Below are positions 46,445 to 57,520 of a stretch of 64,000 nucleotides of DNA, piece after piece (the first letter of the stretch is position 1; each line of letters begins with the position of its first letter). Under the pieces are notes generated by a model that was not told the DNA's origin, ran no database searches, and worked only from the letters and a program-made list of their open reading frames with translations. Origin of the DNA: Topomyia yanbarensis (lineage: Eukaryota > Arthropoda > Insecta > Diptera > Culicidae); NCBI RefSeq assembly GCF_030247195.1, contig NC_080671.1, positions 74,027,412-74,091,411 of the forward strand. Reading direction: 5' to 3'. Both the position numbers and the translations under genes were made by a program.

Positions 46445-46700
46445 CTCAGCGGCCCTGGGAGTCGGGGATATTTGAAACAGCCAACCCGTTCTTCAGCAAA
46501 TCAATGCAAGTCAAACTAGAATCGGACTGCGCCATTGATCTCAACTTTTTGAATGGACACGTAAACACGATACTCCTTCGTCAGGATGTTGTCTTCAATA
46601 ATGCCATTCGCTTGCTTTAGACTGGCAACCATAACCCTGAATTTATTTGGGTGAATCAGGGGCGAATATCATATTGTCAGGTCTTTCAACATCTTCCGAA
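46445..46700 (-). pseudogene. Jockey-like LINE ORF1, central part
   Basis: On the minus strand 'HPNKFRVMVASLKQANGII', 'EDNILTKEYRVYVSIQKVEI' and 'NGAV' are followed, after a stop and frameshift, by 'CIDLLKNG' and 'GCFKYPRLPG'. In Jockey-type ORF1 proteins this block lies just before the 'VE.LDC..L' region found at 42290. The two pieces therefore appear to belong to one ORF1, in the same orientation and in the right order, now separated by about 4.1 kb. Recognition is from memory of the protein family's motif order. Confidence 0.6.
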
Positions 46701-47479
46701 TTATTAGTGTTTCATCTCTGAGGGAAATCGAGGTCCCGGATGACGAATCCTGTTCGAGGTCTTAGATGACGAAACCAATCCATATAATAAATCTCTTTTT
46801 CTGAAATTCGTTTAAGTTACTAGAAACGATAAAGTACACATTTTGATCAAATGTAAGGGATTATTTTTGTAGACATACAAATTACATATGTAATAATCGA
46901 TATATTACCTGAAGTCTCAGTTGGTTTTTGAACGAATGCTGATTAAGGGTTGCACAGCTTTAAAGAATTGTAAATGAAATGTAAATTATAGTTTTAAATA
47001 ACGGCATTGATATAGCTTTAGGCAAACGCATATTTTCATATTTTTTTCGCGCAAAATGACGGAGATAAAGTTTGTTCACTCAAAGTGCGGCGCGACGCAA
47101 TAAATTTCAATTCCCTGAATTTTGATCTGACACAACAAATAATTTATTTTCATGTCATGCTTAAAAACATCTAAAAAACTTGTATGAAAATTTTATGAAC
47201 AAATATTTAAAACGATAGAAGTTTTCGGTTACTTAATTTAGCTGAACATCCTTTTATGGAGAATACAATTGAATTTAAAAAAAATTGTGCAAGTTATCCT
47301 GTTGATCATTAAAACATTGTTTCGAGAATAACGCATTTATTGTTTTGGATCGCACTGGTTCCAGAGCAACAAGTGAAATTTGAAATCTTTTAACCCATTA
47401 GTTCTCTAATACTAGAATCATAAAATTGATATAAAATTTAAAGCAAAATAAAATTAAAGAAATTTTACAATGGTGTTAC
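46701..47479. other. Unassigned AT-rich sequence
   Basis: May contain more of the decayed LINE upstream of ORF1, but nothing is readable. Confidence 0.3.
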
Positions 47480-48033
47480 ACCTTAAGGGGTTACATGACT
47501 GTATAGTATTTTTACTACACGATGGCGGCTGTGCCGCATTTTCCGCCAGTGCTTATTTTGGCAATCAACCTTCCGTAATTTTTCACCTAGAGCCGAAAAC
47601 CGAAGGTTTTACAAATCTTTAGAACGATAGCAAGCAACGTACGCAGATTTTGAAATTCCGATATTCCATGAATTAACACACTTTTTAATAAATTGAAAAC
47701 AAATTGATTTATTACAAAAAAAATAATGCGATAAAGAATAATGCGTCGCTGGAGAAACCGTTTGTAAATTTTCTGAGAAAATTTCAAAACGAATAAAAAG
47801 ACTTTTTGAGTCGCGTTCCAGGTCAGCACAAAACAATGATTTCGATAGAAATACGTTTTAAATTTTCAATACACTCGGGGTTTACCTAAGAGACGTTGCT
47901 GCAGAATTGAAAATTTGACCATTTTATTGTCGATGTCTATTTTTTATAATTTCAATTTCAAAACTCTAAGCATATATTAGGCCAATAGAAAAACATTACT
48001 TTTTTCAATCTACAGTGGTGTAACCTCTTCAAG
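47480..48033. mobile_element. MITE-like element, ~550 bp, imperfect inverted ends
   Basis: The left end 'CCTTAAGGGGTTACATGACT' then 'GTATAG'. The right end in reverse complement 'GCTTGAAGAGGTTACACCAC' then 'TGTAGA'. The ends match over about 25-30 bp. No coding function in the interior. Confidence 0.6.
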
Positions 48034-49650
48034 CGTATTTTAGACAGTGGAATTCATTCTATTTTTTATATCACATATGTATTTCATCGATTTATCTGTT
48101 GAACTAAACGACTAACTAGAATGTGACAACAATTTGTACCGAAATTTCTCTCACCACCAGTTCACCAACAAAATAACATTCTCTAACACCACTGCCCGAC
48201 GACGCCGTGAACCAAATCGCCAAGCGGAATGGTCTTGACGAGCCTGACGAGAGTCTCCCGCTCTACATAAGGATTTCTTTCCACCGCCATCCACCCACAT
48301 CGGTGGTACCATCGCATCCTAGTTTCTTTTTGGAATGGCCTTTCTCCGACCGCTGCCACCGTTGTTGCTTGGCTGCTGGCAGTCCTTGGAACCGGAAGGT
48401 GGAAGGGGAGGTCGGTGAAAAATTATAGCGCAGTGCCGCAGAAGAGCCTTTCATCAGTCAGTTTGAATGCTGCGCTGGGAAATAGCGATAGCACGCGGGA
48501 TTGCGTTGGATATGTACAATTTATACATACACAAATATATAGTCTCTCTGCTTCTAAACATTTGGCAGGGAGTGGGAGAACGCGAAGCAGCGGTGAGCAG
48601 AGGCGAAAGAAGCGGAAAGAAAGCGGAGTAAAGCAAGGACTCGCAATCGTTTGGGCTGAGGGATTTAGTTGAGCGCTTTCCACAAGACTGACGAAGATGG
48701 TTCAGTTCAGGCTCGGTTGGGTCGTTGTCGGTAGGGGGAAGATGAAAAGTTATTGGAAGAGATCCTGACACGTCGGAAAACAGAGCACGCCACTGAAATG
48801 AAAAAAGAGGGAGGGAGACTCGGTATACAAGGTTGTGCAGCACGTGGTCCGTTGGTTGGGGTAAACCGGGGCGGGGGCGATTTACGATTATAACCAAAGT
48901 TTCCTTTCCTTCATTTTGATTTGATTTGAATTCGACAATAAGGCTTCAAAAATATATTTCACGTCAAAAATTGCTCGGAGCGTTTTTCTGCGTGAGTTTA
49001 GGGAAGGATCACCGAGAAATTGTGAAGGGATGTTTTGCGTGTATTTTGCCGGTCGACTGGCGGCTGCAAGAAGCTGATTTTTGGGATGGATGCTGTAGCG
49101 AATCTTTTGAGTAAGCTGGAGAGTGGGGCGGGGGATGTTTTCCTTTGCAGCTTACCCGACCCTGTTAATGATGATGATGATGCTTGAATTGAAGTTAGCC
49201 GCCTGGAGGAAATGGAACACCGGCTCGGTGAAGCATAAATTCTTACGGCCCCGCGGGGTCTTTCCTTTTGTTCTTATTGGTTTGGTCGTAAATTTCAAAC
49301 GCAAAGCTAATTTCGGCTTGGTATCATTTTCATATTTATTTTTACCGTTGAGATCGTTCGTTTTCCGGTGGGTGTCTGGCAGGGTTTGCTGATGTTCGGC
49401 CTTTAGCGCGCCCTAAACGGACGGGCGTCATTAGGTTGAGTGAGAGCCAGCGAAAGTTTATGGTGGAAAAATGGAGCTGCCGTCTTAGGTGAGGGTTCGT
49501 TTTTGATTAGTTCTGCTCGGCTCGCCGAGGCAAGTAAATTGTAATTGATTGGAAGATTTACGATAATTGTTTCGATTGTTGATTCAATGAGTGCAAGTGG
49601 TTTTGCTTTCGCAAGGTGGGAGGTTCACTTTCATCTCAAGCGATGTTAAG
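48034..49650. other. Low-repeat, GC-richer island
   Basis: Few transposon hallmarks; GC-rich patches and overlapping open frames on both strands (up to 147 codons, 48454-48897 -) without recognised domains. I cannot support exons. It could be single-copy regulatory or untranslated host sequence by inference. Confidence 0.35.
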
Positions 49651-49739
49651 ATTTAGTAGGTGTGTTGCGCTGTTTGGAGCATTGGAAAAAAACGTTCATT
49701 ATGGGACATTTTTTCATTTCTCATAAATGAAAGTTTTTT

Positions 49740-49836
49740 TTAACGAGTTTCGACTAAGCAGTCAATAAAACAGCAAAACCAACGAATTGCTTCAATGCAC
49801 AGCTTTTTTATTGACTGCTTAGCCGAAACTCGTTAA
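49740..49836. mobile_element. Hairpin MITE with TTAA flanks
   Basis: The arm 'AACGAGTTTCGACTAAGCAG' continues 'TCAATAAAACAGC' and pairs with the complementary arm at 49801-49834 across a 26-bp spacer. TTAA occurs at 49740-49743 and 49833-49836. Sequence beyond the right end ('CACAGTCGTTATACATCCA', to about 49880) also matches the partial copy at 17141-17295, so the real element may be larger than the hairpin. Confidence 0.82.
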
Positions 49837-49880
49837 CAAAACAAATCTTCACAGTCGTTATACATCCACAAATATAAATG

Positions 49881-50539
49881 GAGGGTTATGTCAGAATACT
49901 GTCAGTTTAAATCCAATATGAGCCAAACCTTATCCATATAAGAATTGTTATGTTATGTTATGTTTTTCTAAAAATGAGCACAGTATACGATATTTTTAAA
50001 CTGCTCAAGATGTTTTATTTTTAAAGGGAATTTTTTATCATTTTTGAAATTGAAAATTAAATGCACAAGAAGTCGTTGACTTTTCTTCTTGTTTGTTTAT
50101 GAAACAATGTTAGATAAATGTCCATCGTGACTACGTTTTAAAAAATGCATTCGGTCAGTTACATTTGTCCACTTTTGTCAGGAGTAACCGAAGAAATTTC
50201 ACGAATAACACGTTCAAGGTTGGACTCTAGCTCAAAAGTCACTCGTAGTTTGTCACGGTAGACGGGAGACCTTACGTAGCACTTTAAAAAACTATTTCAT
50301 GGACAACAAATTGCTAGAAAGAGCCTGCCTTTCAAGCTCACCGTTTTCGATAGTATTCGTCTATCGAACATCGTCTTGAATAAATCGATGGTTGCAATGA
50401 CAATATGATCTGTTGTTGAACGTACGTAATTGCGGGAACTAATTAAAATTATGCGGTCTTATTGATTCTCGAACCATTTGTAGATAAGTACCATGGAGCA
50501 AGGGACAACTCCTTCCGGCTTTGTTTCCCGAGTCCGTGA
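49881..50539. other. Unassigned sequence, possibly retroelement 5' region
   Basis: Precedes the gag-like remnant; no LTR could be defined. Confidence 0.3.
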
Positions 50540-50815
50540 ATCAAAATGTCGTACTTTGACAGTAGCGTGAAAGAGTGGTTGAACTTATGAGATTCATTTC
50601 AAAGCATGATCTAAAAGGACATTTCACTCACTTCGGTTGAGACGTTTTACTACACTTTGGGGGTGCAGTCCAAGGATACCAGAACGCTTGTCGAATCTAT
50701 CGAGGTGACAGCCGCAAATTACTAGGTAGATTGGACGATGCTAGAGGAACAATTTGAAAATACTATCATCGCTCGCACGTTGATGGATACTCATTGAGTT
50801 GTGTGAACGCAACTT
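50540..50815 (+). pseudogene. BEL/Pao-type retrotransposon gag remnant
   Basis: A frame reads 'TLVESIEVTAANY', a stop, then 'VDWTMLEEQFENTIIARTLM'. The 'Y..AW..L..RY.N' pattern near the middle of Pao gag is similar, with Trp and the Glu-Gln/Arg-Phe pair in the expected places. An earlier 'MSYFDSSVKEWLNL' (50549 on) may be the N-terminal part. No protease, RT or LTR is found nearby. Heavily mutated; family assignment is tentative. Confidence 0.45.
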
Positions 50816-51439
50816 GCTTTAGTTGAAGAAACTAATGGATCGAACTGAAAAGTTTTACTTTTTGATGGGGACATATTTCGTCCCTCATTAAACCTTTTAA
50901 TATAGAAACCCATTTTAGTATATTGGCTAGCAAGATGTTATTATGAGAATGACGGTCGTCGTAGTTACCGGAATATTTTAACTATTTGGTCGAAAATAAA
51001 CATCGATCTCGTCAAGGAACCGAAAATAACGGTAATGTTTCATAAGTGAAGCTCAATTAGCATGTTTTTGATGTGTTTTTCAATCTGTATCTATAAAAGA
51101 ACATACACCGATTTGATAGTTTGCTAAAGAATTGAAGAGCGATTTAGTGCAAATGAATGGAACACGCAAATCATACTGCTGTTGTCGTGTCGCCAAAAAA
51201 TAAGAGTGAGTTTCTCGTTTTCTTTGATAACAAACATATTCAAATAATGGTATTTTACCGGAACTGAGGACTTCAATACTATGGCACCGGTTGTCACAAA
51301 ATGGTCGATACTAAGAACCTCCTACTTGGCGCCAACTGGTCGGGACGGATAGTTAGACAGCTAGCGGGTAATTTTTCATTTATATTAGGAATATTGTTGA
51401 AATTCACTTATTACAAAAACTTAGGAAAAAAAAATTACA
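50816..51439. other. Unassigned AT-rich sequence
   Basis: No feature supported. Confidence 0.3.
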
Positions 51440-51725
51440 GAAATCGCACCTACGCACTTTTACATTTGTGGAAGAATTTGTATGGTCCCGGGAGCAGTCT
51501 TCGAGGTGCAACATGTACGAGATACGCACCCATGTTTTTGTTCACAATTGAACACAGATTGCTATGTTTGAACTTGTACGTCCTGACTTGTACAGAAGCG
51601 CTTTGTACAAGTGTAAACATCGGGTTTGTACCCGTGTGCAAACCCGAGTACAAGCGCATGAGTTTGTACACCGGGTGTGTTGCGTTTGAACGGTTTGCAC
51701 AGAGAATATATTCGAACAAAATAAT
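51440..51725 (+). repeat. GTACAAG-rich repeat, copy 1 (inverted partner 57190-57520)
   Basis: 'GTCCCGGGAGCAGTCTTCGAGG' (51485-51506, split by eye) matches the reverse complement of 'TTGAAGACTGCCCGGGAG' near 57470. Both are followed on their own strand by recurrent 'TTGTAC', 'GTTTGAAC' and 'ACCCGAG' motifs. The 147-codon frame spanning 51301-51744 follows these repeats and has no recognised domain. Confidence 0.5.
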
Positions 51726-52068
51726 TCGTCAAATGCTCTTTTGAGCAACGCTAGTTGGCTCATGCTAATGTTTCGTTTAATTTTAGAATTGTTCGCGTTG
51801 ATTTAGCATTAAAATGTCTTCCTTGATTTATGGGGCTGAAGTTAGGAGTAAACTAAATTTAGAAATCGACCGGCTTACTGAAATTGTGCCATGATTTCAA
51901 ACGATTAAAGCGTTATCAATTGTTGATGGATTTCCGTTATTTGATTACCAATCGGTTCATACAAGTTCATCTAATAAATGTTACAAACTATACTTTAGTA
52001 TTGCAATCCTTCACTATTCAAAAGTTCTTATTAGTGTGAGAACAATGTATAAATATGGGGAAAAACTG
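51726..52068. other. Unassigned sequence
   Basis: No feature supported. Confidence 0.3.
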
Positions 52069-52667
52069 CTACACCCAAAACGGCGCGCTCAGATTTTCTG
52101 TTTTTGGGCTCACAATCTCATTCCCAAAAGCAATCCTTTTTGAACATTGAGCTGTTCGCGCACAATTCAAGATGAGCGCAACGCTCACGAAAAAAAAAAA
52201 AACGATGACACACACTCACACACAAAAAAAAACTTTGTTAGTATTTTTGTTTCGTGTCTTTCTTCTACACCTCAGATTCCCCCCACCGAACCACCACAAG
52301 CAATCTCATCATCATTGCTACTGCCTTGCATTTTGTTTTGTTTCATTCTTTTCTCCGCTGCTATAAATAGCTCGTGACCTGAAACTTCCAGTAAAAAAAT
52401 TCTGATATCAGATTTCAGATTAGAACCGACAAACTTCTGTTCAGTAAAAACACCTCTTTACTACCCGTACCATGACGACACACTGGTGGAGTAGTTAAAT
52501 GGCATATATAAGCTTCACACTTATGATGAGTGGGATAATATCGTTTGCCTCCCCGCCGCCGCGTCGGTATTTCAGCATCGTCATTGACGCATTTTGCTTT
52601 GTACCATTTCCCCCCGCTGTTATTAATATTTCGTTTGCATGTATGTGTTGGGAACTAAGCCTTACTA

Positions 52668-53637
52668 GAAAAACCTGTTTTAATCCACCTAGAGGTGCAA
52701 TTGTGCCTTTCTCATTTCTCCAAACTATGATTTAATAGCTGGTTCGTACAATATAACTTTATGGAAATGTCTTTCATTCTTATTACACTTGGTAAGTATA
52801 TATAAGAGCACCTTTTTTGCATTCATCGCGGTATCGGTTTGAATCGGAGTTTTCTATGTGATCGACCTCCACAACCCGTAACTCCGGTGCTGGAAGTCGG
52901 ATGGAGATGGAATTTAATATCAGTTTCTGGGGACGCAACACCTTTCATTTGAGACTAAGTTGAGCAAATCTAGCCATTTTCGAGAAACCAATATAACCGT
53001 TATTCTGACTTTGGATGCTTCCGGATCCGTCGATGGTGGCCAGTGTGGCCAAAGAGACTTTGAATGACTGTTGGGGACCTAGATCTACAAATTCAACAGT
53101 TGTGTTTACATTTTGGAAAAAAATCACCTTTTTACATTCATCGCAGAATTCATTAGAATCGGGATTTGCTGCGTGATCGTACGTATCACCCTGTAATTCA
53201 GGAACCAGAACTCGGATCCACACACAATTCAACAGCAGCTGATGGACCTTTCATTTAAAATTAAGTTTGTCAAAATCGGTTCAGAAAATTCCGAGAAACC
53301 GATTTGGAAAAATCAACAAATTTTGTTTTGTAACCATACTCTTCAACTCGTAATTCGGAACAAGATGTCGGTTGAAGATGAAATTCAATGGCAACCTATG
53401 GGAATATTATACCTTTCATTTGAATCTTAGTTTGTAAAAATCGGTTCAGCCATCTCCGAGTAACCGATGTGGACATTTTGTTAACAAATCCGCACATACA
53501 CACACATACATACACACAGATATTTTGCGATCTCGGTGAACTAAGTCGAATGTTATATGAGACTCGGCCCTCCGGGCCTCGGTTAAAATGTCGGTTTTTG
53601 GAGCAATTGCATAACCTTTCTATATAAGAAAGGCAAA
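52668..53637 (+). repeat. 'CCGTAACTCCGG/AGAAAGGC' family, near full-length copy 2
   Basis: The 5' end 'GAAAAACCTGTTTTAATCC' then 'GTGCAATTGTGCCTTTCTC'; the 3' end 'CCTTTCTATATAAGAAAGGC'. Three internal units, each with a 'GTAA(C/T)TC.GG' block, an 'AATTCAA.AGCAGC..ATGG' block and a 'TTTCATTTGA..CTTAGTTTG' block, start near 52878, 53192 and 53349. A short CA-rich tract at 53494-53518 precedes 'GACTCGGCCCTCCGGGCCTC'. Non-coding. Confidence 0.88.
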
Positions 53638-53899
53638 AGAATAATATTTAATTAGCTTAATAAGCATGAGTTCAATGTTATCTTCATGTGATTATAATTT
53701 GCAAAGGTTGGTGGAATGCGTTTGAACGTGTAGGGAATGGGGGTTTAGTAGAGTGGGTGTGGAGGATGCGTCAGAAATCCTTCATCTTATTTCGGTATAC
53801 GGGGTGGATGAAGGAAATCTGGGCGTGAGGGTGATCCAAGAAGAGGGGAGTGATGAAGAAGGGAGGTGTAAGGGCAAGGTGGGGAGGGGGGGAAGGGGC
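53638..53899. other. Spacer between two repeat copies
   Basis: G-rich on the + strand (53720-53900), with no recognised feature; presumably part of the composite element. Confidence 0.35.
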
Positions 53900-54846
53900 G
53901 GCTACGCAATACTCAACTGCATATTTTGCCTTCCATTTGAGACTTGGTTTGAGAAAATCGGTTCAGTCATCACCGATGAACCGATGTGACTTTAATTTGG
54001 TAATATGCCCGGAATTCCAGACTTCCGGAATCGTCGATAGTGGACAATATATTCAAAGAATGTTTGATTGGCAATCAGTGATCTAGATCTACGATTAGAA
54101 GTAATTTGGTGACCATTTCAATAGTTTTTAGCCTCTGAGGTATTACGGTTGTACCGATTTATATGGGAAATTCCAATGTATCCTTACAAACACCCCTGTA
54201 ACTCCGGAAGCAAGAGTCAGAACCGAATGAAATTCAGCAGCAGTCAATGGCATTACTGTATCTTTCATTTGAAATTAAGTTCGTAAAAATCGGTAGAGAA
54301 TTCGTTATGGAATGGGTGTGATATTAGCTTAGGAACTTGGCGGGTTCCCCGAGGGCGTCATGAACCGTCATAGGTGGCCAATGTGGTCAAAGCTGCTTTA
54401 ATTGATCATTAGTGATCCAGACCCGCAAACTAGAGTAATGTTACATCAATTTTAATATGTTTTACATCATTTGAACATTATGGTGGTACCAGTTTATATG
54501 GGAATTTGCTGTGTGACCGCACTCTTCAACCCGTAACTCCGGAACCGGAAGTCGGATCAACTAAAAATTCAATAGCAGCTTATGGGAGCGTTATACCTTT
54601 CAGATGAAACTAAGTTTGCGAAAATCGGTTCAGCCATCTCTGAGAAAATTGTGTGAGTTTAAATGACACACACACATACACACACACACATACACACACA
54701 CACATACATACATACACACACACAGACATTTGCCGATCTCGACGAACTGAATCGAATGGTGTATGATACTCGGCCCTCCGGGCCTCGGTTAAAGAGTCGA
54801 TTTTTACAGTGATTGCATAGCCTTTCTTTATATGAGAAAGGCAAAA
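53900..54846 (+). repeat. 'CCGTAACTCCGG/AGAAAGGC' family, 5'-truncated copy 3
   Basis: It starts within a unit ('TTCCATTTGAGACTTGGTTTG' at 53930). Further units are at about 54187 and 54532, a (CA)n tract at 54665-54725, 'CTCGGCCCTCCGGGCCTCGG' and the end 'CCTTTCTTTATATGAGAAAGGC'. The conserved 5' end is absent. Confidence 0.85.
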
Positions 54847-55199
54847 AGATCAACGGGTGCATCAGGACTGGAACCGACAAACATCGGCTCGTTAAAACGC
54901 CTACTTTACACTTTAGACCATAACGACACATAGAGAGTAGTTGTTCTAATGAGCTATATAAACTTCGCATCATTGCAACAGCGATCACAAATGGGACAGC
55001 ATGGAGACGATGGTATGTGTTATTCAAGTTATCAGTGCACTGCATGAGCCAACAGCGTGTAGCTATGGGGTACGATGTTGTATTGCACAAGTATGAGGTT
55101 GGTTGAACACTAACGCATCATTTGGGAGCTTTTCGCTCACAGTTCGAGAGCGAAAAAAACAGAATCAATTCCGCTCTCAAGGATTCGTTTTGGGTGTAC

Positions 55200-55465
55200 T
55201 TGTTGGTGGACCTTTATAATACGACCACCAATCGATTCAGATTGCCAATAAAATTTATTGATTTTTTTTTTGTGTTTTAATAGTATACTATTGAAAATCC
55301 CGTAAATCTGTGAAAAATATGCTAAACACATACAATTTTCACATTTTAGGCAAGACTTTTCCTGACAACGACCCCATTATCATACTTATATCCGTCATAG
55401 AAATAACATCACTTAATATAAAAGAAATATTTCTGACCGAATTTTTAATTGCTATTTCTGCTGTT
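55200..55465. other. Unassigned AT-rich sequence
   Basis: No feature supported. Confidence 0.3.
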
Positions 55466-55525
55466 TTGGAAGCATGTGTAAAATTATTTCCACTCTGTTG
55501 GAAGCATGTGTAAAATTATTGCTAC
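55466..55525 (+). repeat. Two-copy tandem repeat, 32-bp period
   Basis: 'TTGGAAGCATGTGTAAAATT' with 'ATT' occurs at 55466 and 55498. Confidence 0.9.
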
Positions 55526-56575
55526 TGTAGCGCGTATTGCACAATCTATAGCGAAATGCGCAATCGCCAGTTTACCCCGTGCGTATGAGCCGTAACGACA
55601 AGGTTCAATCTGAAATTTCTGATAATTCGTGATCTCGTTCGGACAATCTGGGATATTTACAGAAAATCGGTGAATGGCGCAATCCTGTCATCAAACGGAA
55701 GCCGCACGAAAAAGGATGAAGAAATATTTTTGTTGTTAAGCAATAAGGCGGTCTTTCTATCTACATGGCAAAGTTGATCAAAGGGATTACCTTGTATCAA
55801 CCGTTCTCATTTGATATGAGCTTTTGGGGGGGGGAAAATTGGTTGATGACTCATCAGAACCCCAAGTCAAGCATAGTTACCAGCAAACCATCCTTATTGG
55901 GAAGAATTTATAGAAGAAAAATTGAATTAGAAAAATCCTTCTAGTAAATTAATTTACCTTTGTGCCAGTTAATAATCAATTCTTCAGAAATGAATAATAT
56001 CATTTAAAAATTATATCAATATTATACTGATCCGTTCAGGCATTGTTTGGTCAAAATCAGCTAAATTAAAATGCGTTTCATTGACTAATTCTTTTCATTC
56101 AATTGCTCCATTCCACCGTAAATTTTGCCACATTGGTATTAGTATTTCAAATGAAATCTTTACAATCTCCGATGATAAAAGCAAACAACTATCTGTGTGA
56201 ATATTTCAGATAATCTGGAAATTATTGGTAAACAAAACATTTGAAATTTGCCCATGGTGTTCGCTAGTGTCTTTTTACTTGCGTTTTTTACAACATAGAG
56301 TAAGAGTTAAGGTTCGTACATCGAACTGAATCAGTTGAAGGGCAAAATAATTAGAGATTTTAAAGAAAGCATACATACATTCTGAAAAGTGTGCTGCACA
56401 AGTGCATAGTTTGAATGCTATCAGTGAAGTGAACAGTTAAAATTTTGCAAAACTGGAATCCTCATTTTCTCGAAACTAAATTTTTGAGACTTTCATCTGT
56501 TTTAAATCATTTATTTAAGAAACGTCACAAATTTCAAATGAATAGAAGAAATCAGAATCAACATGTGGAAAATGT
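55526..56575. other. Unassigned AT-rich sequence
   Basis: A G run at 55826-55835; otherwise nothing recognised. Confidence 0.3.
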
Positions 56576-56766
56576 TCCTTTTTCTTATTGCTTAGAATAA
56601 TTTAAAAAACACAATTAAGGCCAACAACTTATTGTACATCGAATGTGTTTCCATGCAATGGCATGTATTGCAAATAATTACGAAGTTATGGAAACACATT
56701 CGATGTACAATAAGTTGTTGGCCTTAATTGTGTTTTTTAGATTTTTCTAAGCAATAAGGAAAAGGT
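56576..56766. mobile_element. Hairpin element with a perfect ~52-bp inner stem
   Basis: The arms from about 56576-56654 and 56688-56766 pair. The inner part, from 'TAAAAAACACAATTAAGG' to 'GAATGTGTTTCCAT' (56603-56654), has an exact complement at 56688-56739. The spacer is 33 bp. The outer arms ('TCTTATTGCTTAGAA') carry a few mismatches. No target duplication was resolved. Confidence 0.92.
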
Positions 56767-57189
56767 GATATTTAATTCTCCCAATAAATATTAAAGGGAT
56801 AAAATAACTGCTTTATTCTTTGTGGGTTAGGTATTTTTTAGATAAAATGTTTGTGCAAAGTTAGAAATAAGTAGCTTTTGAACAGCAGTTAAGACAGCAA
56901 ATCGTGTTTTTCCAGAGACGCTCTACAAAAAGCTTTGTCACCGAGTAACTTGTCGAAATTTTTGTATGAAAAAATTACAGAATGTTATAAATTATAATGT
57001 ACAAAAGTTCTGATCAAGTTCACCCAAATTACTAAAACAAATTCGCAAAAAAGTGTTTTTAACGCCCCTTAACATTACACGTATAATGCAAACACTGATT
57101 GCCAATTCTTCGCAATCTAGCGTAGCAGAAAACGTAAAAGAAGTATTGCGGTGTGGTAATTACCGTAACCTTATCGAATCACGCCCTGG
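56767..57189. other. Unassigned sequence
   Basis: No feature supported. Confidence 0.3.
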
Positions 57190-57520
57190 TTTGCATTCGA
57201 TTTATAAACCCGAGTTGTAAACAATGGAAATTGAAAACGAACTGAACGTTCTGCAATAGTGTTCTGTTTACAAACTTGATGTTCAAACACATGTGTAAGC
57301 GCGATGTTCAAACACATAAGTATGAACTCGAGCTCATCCACTTGTGCACAACTCCGGTACACATGTGCTCACGTATGAAATGATCCGATGTACAATCTCG
57401 TGTACAAGTTCGAGCTGAACTTGCACTTGAAAATATTGTACACAAGCTCAGCACGGTGTATGTTTTCTTGAAGACTGCCCGGGAGTATTTCTACTTCCAC
57501 TTAGCTCGACAATTTCGTAC
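57190..57520 (-). repeat. GTACAAG-rich repeat, copy 2 (inverted partner 51440-51725)
   Basis: Repeated 'GATGTTCAAACACAT' (57279 and 57302), 'GTGTACAAGTTCGAGC', 'TGTACACAAGCTC' and the terminal 'GAAGACTGCCCGGGAG' block parallel copy 1 in reverse orientation. Confidence 0.5.

Larger units (their letters stand above)
52069..55199. mobile_element. Composite element with ACACCCAAAACG ends
   Basis: The left end 'TACACCCAAAACGGCGCGCTC' and the right end in reverse complement 'TACACCCAAAACGAATCC' then 'GAGAGCGG' indicate inverted ends. Inside are two copies of a block beginning 'GAACCGACAAAC' (52425 and 54874). Each runs to a TATA-like sequence ('ATATATAAGCTTC' at 52503 and 'CTATATAAACTTCG' at 54955). 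Two members of the AGAAAGGC family (52668-53637 and about 53900-54846) lie between them. Without these insertions the host element would be roughly 1.2 kb. No transposase found. Confidence 0.5.

Noticed and set aside
52361..52370. TATA box (CTATAAATAG) as a host promoter
   Set aside because: It lies in a repeat-derived composite element and no transcript start or downstream gene can be supported.
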